A DNA stretch of 10,261 nt from Stephanodiscus triporus (Eukaryota; Bacillariophyta; Thalassiosirophyceae; Thalassiosirales; Thalassiosiraceae): contig JALLAZ010001101.1 of NCBI GenBank assembly GCA_036939755.1, positions 1 through 10,261 on the forward strand, written 5' to 3'. The notes beneath the pieces are model-generated. The model did not search any database, was not told the DNA's origin, and saw nothing but the letters and a program-made list of their open reading frames with translations. How positions within the stretch are numbered: position 1 is the first letter of the stretch; each line of letters opens with the position of its first letter. The position numbers and the translations under genes are program-made. Shown one piece after another: positions 1 through 6,425 of this stretch.

Positions 1-195
1 CGTCCGTCAGCGCCTCCCGCCAAAATGTCACATGTTTGTTTTTGGTTTAACAGTCATACCACAGGTTAACTTACATACCAAAATTCGAAGCTTGAAGCTG
101 CTGCGCCACATTATCGTGTATCGTTACTTTATTTTTTGGGGGTTTACCCGTCTTTACATCATTCCCGTGCACCTTGCACCCGCTGATCCGACCCG

Positions 196-1275
196 ATGGA
201 AGTCCTCGGCGCCACGAGGCACGGAGAATACGATGAATCGTTGGAATTCATGAGGCTGGAAATCCCGAAAATCTCCTCCGAAAACGACGTGCTGATCGAG
301 ATCGCCTACACGGATGTCAACCCGGTGGACCTGCAGAAGCTCCGTGGCAGCGGCAACGGCGGTCCAGTCGTCGTCGACGGGGGCGGCGGCCCGTTCGTTC
401 CGGGATACGGCGGGAGCGGCACCGTCCTCGAGGCGGGTGCGCTCGTCCCCGCGGATTGGAAGGGACGGCGCGCGTGCTTCGTCGCCGATCCGGGCCGTCG
501 GGGATCCTACGCCACCCACATCCTCGTCGATCGTCGGTGCGTCGCGCCGTTGCCGTCCGGGATCGACGCGCGCGATTCGGCGTCCGTTCCCGTGGCGGGA
601 CTGACGGCATACGAGTCTTTGCGCAAGGCGGGCCTTGCCCTGATCGACAACGACGGCGGGGGCGTCGAATCGCTCCTAGTCGTCGGCGGGGCGGGGGGGG
701 TGGGAAGCTGGACGATCGCGTTGGCGCGGGCGTGGCATCCGGCCCTGAAGATCGTGGCCACGTCGTCCACGGAAGAGGGACGGGATTGGTGCTTGAGTCT
801 CGGCGCTGATGAGGCGATACCACACGAGGAAATAACGCTCAGGCTGCCGTCCGTCGGGGCCGACGGATCCGTCGACGCGATTATCTGTCTCGCGGAGCCA
901 ACCCCCGAACTCTTCCGCGCGTGCGCGGACGTTATTCGACCGTACGGAACGGTTTGTTTGGTCGTCGCCGGGAAGGCCATACGATCGTTGGACTTGAGCT
1001 ATTTCTTATTCAAGTGCGCCACTGTCGCCACCCAGACCGTATTCTCGTCGATGCGGACCAATTTTCGACGCATATTACCCTCCGAGGAACTGGGGGTCAT
1101 ATTGAAATTGATGGACGAAGGGAGAGTGAAAGCGCCCATCTCACCGGACTTGGTATCGGGGAAAGTGCGGGAGGACTTCAGGGAAGCCCTGTCGGAGACG
1201 GGAGTGCTGTGTGCCTTGGCCAAGACTGGCGGACGGCGGGGGAAGTTCGTCATGAAAATTCATCGTAACCCGTGA
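196..1275 (+). CDS. Zinc-type alcohol dehydrogenase-like / quinone oxidoreductase-like MDR protein
   Basis: This is a 359-residue member of the medium-chain dehydrogenase/reductase superfamily, expected to be a soluble NAD(P)H-dependent oxidoreductase acting on quinones, enones or aldehydes. The N-terminal GroES-like domain (about residues 1-130) has the family signature NPVD at 42-45 and a VPGYGGSG stretch at 68-75, where relatives usually carry an acidic residue after the Tyr or Trp. The Rossmann domain follows, with GGAGGVG at 164-170 (a GxGxxG site) and a GADEAI element at 203-208. It ends in the usual GKFVMKI-type strand at 349-355. The GHE catalytic zinc motif and the structural four-Cys cluster of classical alcohol dehydrogenases are absent, so it is probably a zinc-independent member, as in the TIGR02817-type family. 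Its length is close to the family norm of about 340. The ATG at 196 is the first in frame, sits in a cccgATGG context, and leads straight into the conserved N-terminal strand. No intron is needed. The substrate cannot be told from sequence. Confidence 0.9.
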   Translation: MEVLGATRHGEYDESLEFMRLEIPKISSENDVLIEIAYTDVNPVDLQKLRGSGNGGPVVVDGGGGPFVPGYGGSGTVLEAGALVPADWKGRRACFVADPGRRGSYATHILVDRRCVAPLPSGIDARDSASVPVAGLTAYESLRKAGLALIDNDGGGVESLLVVGGAGGVGSWTIALARAWHPALKIVATSSTEEGRDWCLSLGADEAIPHEEITLRLPSVGADGSVDAIICLAEPTPELFRACADVIRPYGTVCLVVAGKAIRSLDLSYFLFKCATVATQTVFSSMRTNFRRILPSEELGVILKLMDEGRVKAPISPDLVSGKVREDFREALSETGVLCALAKTGGRRGKFVMKIHRNP

Positions 1276-1861
1276 GCAAGCTCTCTGCATCGCGCAAAGG
1301 CCACTACACTGATGTTACTGACCGAGTAACCGATAAAGCTTGAATATGAGCATCATCGAAAAGGCCTTAAGATGTGGTGGTAAAGGGCGACTGCAGACAT
1401 CGTTGCGCTGCTGGACGTATAAATGATGCATGATGAGGTAATGAGAGTGCATTATCATTGGTTATCAGAGGGGCGACGACTTCACTGACAATTACGACGA
1501 TAGATTAGGTTTGCCTCTGAATTCATTGGGCTTGCTTGGCCCTATTGGTTCTCCTATCTTTGTTTTCTTGGGGGATACGATACACTTATTATCATATTAA
1601 CACGGCGCTTTACCAGGGAGTTGGGTCCTCGCAACAATTTCCTTCATATAAATCCTGCCCCCACAACAGAATTTTACTAATGACAGACACAATTAACGCT
1701 CCGGTGTCACAATTTGATCCTCATCTGTATGGAAAAACTGCAAGTCTACATTAGTGACATTTCGGTTCTTTCTAAAACAGGTTAAATTGTAAATATTGAT
1801 GAGCACTTCTGCTCGGTATTGGACGTGGCCAGAGTAGAATTAACTTGACCCTTCATCATCC
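1276..1861. other. Intergenic region, no gene supported
   Basis: This stretch is AT-richer than the gene to its left. It must hold the 3' end signals of the rightward MDR gene and of the leftward Gln/Pro-rich gene, which converge here. I see no canonical AATAAA and no RNA gene. The only open frame over 60 codons (1536-1754, +) has no recognisable motif and is probably chance. Confidence 0.55.
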
Positions 1862-2947
1862 CTAAAGTGAGTACGGTGGTGTCCATTTTCTCTTCTTGTA
1901 TGACGTAGGAACGCTATAATGATATGCCATCGAATGATTTGATGTATCGTGTTGATAGCTATCAACATGCCGTGATGTTGCATCATTATATCCGCTTATC
2001 CTTTTTGTCATCGTCACTGCTTCATCTGATGATTCGTCTCCCTGTCCTGATAAGAAGCACACGAGAAGACTTTTGGAGTAGTGTATTTCCTTCTCGCTCA
2101 TTTCTCGTTCATTGAAAGTGATGGGAGTTTCCTTCTTTGCTTCGCGTCGTCTCTGTTCGGCGAGTGATGTTTGTTCCCGAGTTGGAAGTGCAAATTGCTG
2201 TTTTGGAAATGGGGGCCGTTGAGGCGGAATTATATGTTCGGGTTGCCCAAGCGGAGACATTGCTTTTCGTTGCTGAGGGATTTGCTGCGTGCGTGATTGT
2301 TTCTGCTCCTGTACAGGCTCGAGCGATTTCATATCTTGCTGCGATGGCGCCGACGATTCGGGATGAGATATCGTTTTGATACGCTTCGCCGCCGGAGCCA
2401 GGTGAGGCCGAAGTTGGATTGGATTTATGTATGGTTTGGTGGCTGCTGTTTTCGGTGGTGGAATAATTAGATCTGTAACTTGTTTGTGAAATAGGAGTAA
2501 CTGTTGCTGGGCGGATGCCCGCTGCTGTTGACCCGTTAGTTGCATTGGCGAATAAAAGGGGGGAAGGACTGGTTGAGGCCGTGCTGGTTGGTCGACATAT
2601 TTGGATGGCAAACCCTGTGTGAATTTAATCTTGGTTTCCGCTTTTGATCTCAGCTTTGCTATCAACTGCTTCTCAACAGTGGAAAAGTCGGGCTTCCCAG
2701 TTGAAGTCGATGGAAGATTTGGCCGCACAGGTGATTCCGAAACACTTCCAATAGGAGACGACGATAATGACATTGTTCCTGATTGATCTGATGCCATGAA
2801 TTTCCAGTTGGGTCGGTTAAGCTGCCCTGAGCCAGAGCGAGGAAAGATGGTTGTCTGTTGTCTGTTGTCTGTTCTGCACTCACGTTGGGACATCTGTCTC
2901 AAATTGGGAGCGAAGTCTTGAGGCATTAATTCCGGGGAAGGTCTCAT
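1862..2947 (-). CDS. Gln/Pro-rich, probably disordered protein of unknown function
   Basis: I do not recognise this protein. Read without splicing it has 361 residues. It is rich in Gln, Pro and Ser, with short Q runs near 140-149 and many PP/QQ steps between 120 and 260. One short region at about 86-118 (KPDFSTVEKQLIAKLRSKAE) looks structured and could form a helix. Basic patches at 187-191 (AAKRIK area), 265-272 and 351-354 (KKRK) could act as nuclear localisation signals. The C-terminal quarter is rich in Ser, His, Tyr and Asp. This composition is typical of transcription or chromatin cofactors, but that is inference from composition only. A candidate intron at 2827-2883 would remove residues 23-41 and keep the frame. 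The ATG at 2947 is the first Met of the open frame. It could also be one exon of a longer gene, or a chance frame in low-complexity DNA, although 361 codons without a stop in AT-leaning sequence argues for a real exon. Confidence 0.55.
   Translation of the reverse strand: MRPSPELMPQDFAPNLRQMSQRECRTDNRQQTTIFPRSGSGQLNRPNWKFMASDQSGTMSLSSSPIGSVSESPVRPNLPSTSTGKPDFSTVEKQLIAKLRSKAETKIKFTQGLPSKYVDQPARPQPVLPPFYSPMQLTGQQQRASAQQQLLLFHKQVTDLIIPPPKTAATKPYINPIQLRPHLAPAAKRIKTISHPESSAPSQQDMKSLEPVQEQKQSRTQQIPQQRKAMSPLGQPEHIIPPQRPPFPKQQFALPTREQTSLAEQRRREAKKETPITFNEREMSEKEIHYSKSLLVCFLSGQGDESSDEAVTMTKRISGYNDATSRHVDSYQHDTSNHSMAYHYSVPTSYKKRKWTPPYSL
1950..1967. repeat. Perfect 18-bp palindrome
   Basis: TGTTGATAGCTATCAACA is its own reverse complement. 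It falls in the last part of the Gln/Pro-rich reading frame, coding in the region HVDSYQH. It could form a hairpin without a loop or be a dimeric protein site, or be chance. It has no visible partner. Confidence 0.85.
2827..2883 (-). other. Candidate 57-nt spliceosomal intron (phase 1)
   Basis: On the minus strand a strong donor GTGAGT (2883-2878) is followed by an A/C-rich stretch, a pyrimidine-rich tract and an acceptor ending CTCAG (AG at 2828-2827). The length is a multiple of three, so both spliced and unspliced forms stay open. Splicing recreates an Arg codon at the joint and joins MSQR to QLNRPNW. The segment contains a 7-bp tandem repeat, which would be unusual in coding sequence. Confidence 0.55.
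2851..2871. repeat. Three tandem copies of TTGTCTG
   Basis: Three perfect copies of a 7-bp unit lie side by side inside the candidate intron, followed by a partial TTCTG. A 7-bp period does not fit codons, so copy-number change here would be tolerated best if the segment is spliced out. Confidence 0.85.
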
Positions 2948-3295
2948 CTCATCAACCTCATGACAACGCGAGCGCTAAAAAGCGAACGCTAACATGAACC
3001 CCTTTATCGATGCCTCGTCAAGAGGCAAGGAATCAGGCCATAAAATTTATGTGATTGCCGGACTGATCTCGTGGCAGCCCTTTTCATCAAAACGAATTAG
3101 AATAGGGCCTCGTAGAGATTATTTTTCTTTGCTGCCTGTTTGGGACTGGCAAGAGTGGGTGGGTCGGGAACTGTTGTTTTGTTGATCTCAAGACAACGAG
3201 CGAACGATGCCCAGCATAATTTGGGGGAGTCTTCGAGTTGACTCTACCTTTTCATCAAGTTTTGCACTCACCAAGAGTTCAAGAGTTCCTCAAGT
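2948..3295. other. Region between the Gln/Pro-rich gene and the retroelement
   Basis: No gene is supported here. The right part is probably the untranslated leader of the retroelement, since its first recognisable Gag-like frame opens at 3296. The left part should hold the promoter of the leftward gene. I found no long terminal repeat or inverted terminal repeat, so the left boundary of the element is not fixed. A short open frame (2994-3185, +) shows no motif. Confidence 0.5.
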
Positions 3296-3753
3296 ATGGA
3301 CACCAAGACGACCTCGGCTGTGGCCAACTTTTGGCTTGCCATGGGGAGAAATAATTTGGAGGAGGCGGAGGCGGCGGTGCTTCAATTAGAGGCCTTGCTC
3401 TTCTCCCTCTCGTCCGGTTTCTCCTTGGACATGGTTGAAGGCAAAGAGAAGGACCAGGGGGTTGATCTCAAAGACGAAGGTGCGGTGATGGGGGCGTCCC
3501 CGCGGGGACTCCCATGTCAACTATTGATGCGTGGAATGCAGACGTTGGTGTGTCGTTGATCATCGTGAGCAAGCAAGGAATCTGTGGGGCGCGAGTGTTG
3601 GAAGGGGATATCGATTTCCTTGCCTGTACGGGGGCTACCAAACGTGCGGGAGCGGGTGGGTGAGGTTTCACCACCCATGAACTTGGGGGGAAGGACAGTC
3701 TCAAGCGGCCTGTTCTCAAGATGGCTTTCCCCGAGGCTGGGGAAGGAAACTAG
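3296..3753 (+). pseudogene. Gag-like ORF, N-terminal part, frameshifted
   Basis: A reading frame opens with MDTKTTSAVANFWLAM at 3296, with a helical, Glu/Leu-rich stretch, and loses sense near 3485-3510. The continuation appears in another frame from about 3481, where MSTIDAWNADVGVSLIIVS and a GICGARV motif are followed by a TKRAGAGG stretch. It is then hit by a TGA at 3661 and a TAG at 3751. The second frame reads like real protein (mixed hydrophobic strands, Gly turns), unlike the overlapping frames. Its role is presumed to be the structural N-terminus of the element's Gag. I rely on memory of similar algal elements and not on a search. Confidence 0.5.
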
Positions 3754-4198
3754 AGCATCGCTCCTTGAAGATTCCCTCCCGACCTTGTTCATCTTCGTGA
3801 GAGACGAGCTTGACGAGATTTGGAAGGACTTGAGGGAGTTGGAGCATGTGACGGCCTCATGACAGGGTACCTCCCAATGCTCAACATTCTTCCAGGTGTG
3901 TGGTTCCACAACTACACCTGCACCGCCAGCCGCGACACTTGCACCCCCCACCTTTGATAATTTGATGAGATGGGTAGTCGACAAGCTGAAGTCGGCAGGA
4001 TTTGTTCTCCAGTCCGACCTGGATTTAAGAATGATGTCGACGGTTCAATCAAATATTGCCGACCAGCTTTCAGGCTTGGGTCGGCGGCTGGGATCCATTG
4101 AGAGAGAACTCAGGGATCCTGATGGGACGTTGGCTAAGCTGGAAGGGAGGATCAAGTCGCTGGAGGATAGGAGAGCTGGGGAGGCAATTGGACCTTTC
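3754..4198 (+). pseudogene. Gag-like middle part with Pro/Ala linker and coiled coil
   Basis: From about 3754 the frame returns to that of the 3296 start, giving an acidic helical stretch (FVRDELDEIWKDLRELEHV). A TGA stands at 3860-3862. After it, the frame is open from 3863 to 4198 and encodes a TTTPAPPAATLAPP linker, then a helix rich in Leu, Arg and Glu (residues of the type LGRRLGSIERELRD and LEGRIKSLEDRR) that looks like a coiled coil. The stop separates two parts that look like one former protein. Sense is lost at about 4198, where the next Gag piece continues one frame over. Confidence 0.5.
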
Positions 4199-4460
4199 GA
4201 GATCTGGGAGCGGTATCAGCTTGGCTTCAGACCTTCAAGGAAAAGGATTTGTATTGATACTGTGTCAACATGGTTACCCTTGTGATGCTTTGTTCGGACG
4301 CCTATGAGACCATCGCTGAAGGAATGGTAAACGCCGCTTCGGCCTTCAAGGCGGACTACAACAGCCTTACCTAGGCTAGGATTGCTTTCTCTTATGGTAT
4401 GACCTATCCCGAGAATCTGATGAAGAAGCAGGACAAGCAAAAGCATGTGGCAATGGGGGG
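4199..4460 (+). pseudogene. Gag-like core, first half, with two in-frame stops
   Basis: Reading in the frame of base 4201 gives LGAVSAWLQTFKEKDLY, then a TGA at 4255-4257, then YCVNMVTLVMLCSDAYETI, then a TAG at 4372-4374, then ARIAFSYGMTYPENLMKKQD. The hydrophobic-helix pattern continues across both stops. The TGA is a single C-to-T change from an Arg codon (CGA). The TAG is one transition from Gln or Trp. The frame changes again near 4460-4480, where the long downstream open frame takes over. Confidence 0.55.
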
Positions 4461-5060
4461 TTGGTCTTGGACACCTCCTCGTGGTCCTCTTACTCTGCCG
4501 TCAAAGGGACCTTCAATAATGGGGCTAAAGATAATATCACCAGCTCCCTCACTGAAGTCTCTAGAATGATCCAGAATACGATTGACTTCGCATTCCCTTT
4601 GGCGACTCTCCCCCTTGCGCATGCAGTCTTTACTGAGCAGCTGCTTCTCTCGCGGGCTCAAGCCACGGCCTGGATCGACGCCATCGAGCCACTTATTGAG
4701 ATCTTGACCGCCGCTGGAATGGGAACCGATGATGCTTGGGAACGGGTCCTCATCTTTTGCAAGGCCGTGTTTGACGATATTCGGACTGTGCGGGCCATCA
4801 CTCTTGACACCAAGAATACTGTCAGGATGATTTGGGGGAGCTTAAGAACTACCAAGTTGTTTGAGGAATATCGATGCCTCAAGTTTGACCAGCATCCGCA
4901 TGTGTCGAACATGCTGGCCCTGATATCACTTCAGAGAGAAGGCAAGAAGGTGGAGACGGCTCTGTCCACACTGGGAACGGTCACCAAGGATGTAGAGAAA
5001 ATCAAGTCTCAGTGTGCCCAGCATGAGAAGGACATCAAGACTTTGAAGAGTGCAATATGA
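4461..5060 (+). pseudogene. Gag-like core, second half (199-codon open segment)
   Basis: This is the longest unbroken Gag-like piece. It is mainly helical, with WERVLIFCKAVFDDIRTVRA at about 92-111, then a block IWGSLRTTKLFEEY and HPHVSNMLAL, and ends in a Lys/Glu/Gln-rich coiled coil ending in TLKSAI. I associate this arrangement with the protein preceding RT in diatom and other algal elements. A TGA closes it at 5058. The same frame reopens immediately and leads to the methyltransferase-like segment 15 codons later, so the two may once have been one polyprotein or two adjacent ORFs. The Met at 4461 is probably not a true start, because Gag-like sense continues upstream in another frame. Confidence 0.6.
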
Positions 5061-5105
5061 GATAGGCCAGACGAGGGGGAGGAGCTTGCCCTTCGTTCTG
5101 GGGGT

Positions 5106-5489
5106 ATGAAATCAAGTGAGGACCGGGGGCCTCCCAGCGCGCCCATCTTCAAAGGCGAATCGATAGCTATTGCCGCACGGATGGCGGTCGGGAGAAGGCC
5201 TCGGAGCAAAGTAAGGATTTGTGTTGTGGGTGCATCATCAATGGGGTGGACTGAAGCAGCTGAGGCTTGGGGCGCGGAAGTTGAAGCTGTGGTGGTGGAT
5301 ATGCCTGACCACTTTAAGGATATTAGGCGAAAAGTTTCATTGACGCCTACCACTACCCCCCAAGATGGATTACGCCTCTTGCCACTAGGACCCTGGGACG
5401 GTTGTCTTCTAGCGACCATTGCTATGGCATCTGAAACCCAGCTCGTCACAGCTCTTTTTAAGCGATGGCACCCAGTCATTGCGATCTAA
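5106..5489 (+). pseudogene. Methyltransferase-like segment of the retroelement
   Basis: This 127-codon open stretch lies in the same frame as the Gag-like piece before it. It contains VRICVVGASSMGWTEAAEAW followed by GAEVEAVVVD. That is a beta strand, a Gly/Ser turn, a helix and a second strand ending in Asp, which resembles the SAM-binding motif I of C5-cytosine methyltransferases. A later GPWDGCLLATIAM stretch could be the strand that carries the catalytic motif, but no PC dipeptide is visible there, so catalysis is doubtful. A TAA at 5487 interrupts it, and protein-like sense continues in the same frame. Some DIRS-type elements carry methyltransferase domains, which fits, but the family assignment is inference. 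Confidence 0.45.
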
Positions 5490-5865
5490 TCTATCCATGC
5501 TTCCTTTTCAAGAAGTGACACCATCGGAATGCTACCGGCGGGACTTCCCTTGTTCTATCATAAGAAGATGATGACCTTTCATCATTCGGCAATCGGAGGA
5601 GTTTCCACCTCATCGTGGAGATTCATTCATTATATACAATGGGGTGATGTAATTTCATACCCATCATTAATGAGGAGTGATAACCTCCCTCGCTTCCTCC
5701 AGACGGCTCTGTCAGATATGCTTGGAGGTGTGAGGGGGGCTACCTTCAAACCACGATCGGGACTTGATCAATCACCGTTGGCCATTGGACTTCTTTCTTC
5801 TCCTACCCCCGAGCTTACAATTCCTGTTTACTCAGGGGAGGGGTCGCCTCCCACCTCAAGAGAGA
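5490..5865 (+). pseudogene. Continuation of the methyltransferase-like/linker region
   Basis: Past the TAA at 5487 the same frame stays open to 5933, but it makes sense only to about 5865. It encodes HHSAIGGVSTSSWRFIHY, a SDNLPRFLQTALSDMLGG helix and a PLAIGLLSS...TIPVYSGEG segment. These look like parts of one domain with the upstream piece. Near 5857-5870 the sense moves one frame over (RYFWVSAQSVFTIKP), so the last codons of this open frame are out of frame. Confidence 0.45.
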
Positions 5866-6425
5866 TATTTTTGGGTTTCAGCTCAGTCCGTATTCACGAT
5901 CAAGCCCATCTTACGACAGGTCAAAATGGCTAAGCTCATGGCAATTTGGGACTATGAAGGCAAGTTGGAATCACGTGGATGGAGTTGAGAGCAGTGCCTA
6001 CGAATACTCCAAGCACGTCTCCTCTCCCCACCTGGCAAAATGTTGAGGGGTTTCATTCAGGCGGTATGCAATGCTATTCTATTAAAGCTCTACAGCAGAG
6101 CTGAACAGCCGTCTGACCCTTCCCCGGGGATGACATTGAAAGGGTTTACTGCAGATGTTCTGTTCTCCCCTCTAGAGGCAAAAGTGACGACACGTGTTTC
6201 TGCTGCCCAGACGGACTTCGCCGAAGTGGACTTGACTGCTTGGTTCTTCCCTTCTGAGACAGAGGAGGAGGCTCATGTGCGAGTCATACTCCAACGGTTT
6301 GCCGTGCGTTGGTGGGCAGATTACCTTGGGAGGGATGCCATGCGGTGGTGGCGATCCAATGGTCACGACCCCCAGGATTTAGCGGCAATAGAGGACTGCA
6401 TCTATCGTGCCCGCGCCGCTTCCTA
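5866..6425 (+). pseudogene. N-terminal extension of the reverse transcriptase, frameshifted
   Basis: In the frame of base 5866 the sequence reads through RYFWVSAQSVFTIKPILRQV and WDYEGKLESRGWS, meets a TGA at 5986-5988, and continues with EQCLRILQARLLSPPGKM and a long segment with many Trp (FAVRWWADYLGRDAMRWWRS). The TGA is one C-to-T step from CGA (Arg). At about 6425 the sense shifts frame again: Trp-rich SRIFFWRFPKEF lies in the next frame. The open frame running to 6645 beyond this point is therefore out of frame. Function is not known; it precedes the RT fingers. Confidence 0.5.

Noticed and set aside
154..980. Overlapping long frames on both strands inside the MDR gene (for example 154-519 -, 317-823 -, 456-809 +, 507-980 -)
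   Set aside because: They are Arg/Ser/Pro-rich shadows expected in GC-rich coding DNA, and the overlapping MDR frame has clear family motifs.
1536..1754. 72-codon rightward frame in the intergenic region
   Set aside because: No motif, no codon bias, and a length that is common by chance in such sequence.
3181..3471. 11-bp repeat GTTGATCTCAA at 3181 and 3461, and a weak similarity of 2957-2975 to 3186-3205, considered as element termini
   Set aside because: The matches are short or imperfect, and one copy lies inside the Gag-like frame; chance is enough to explain them.
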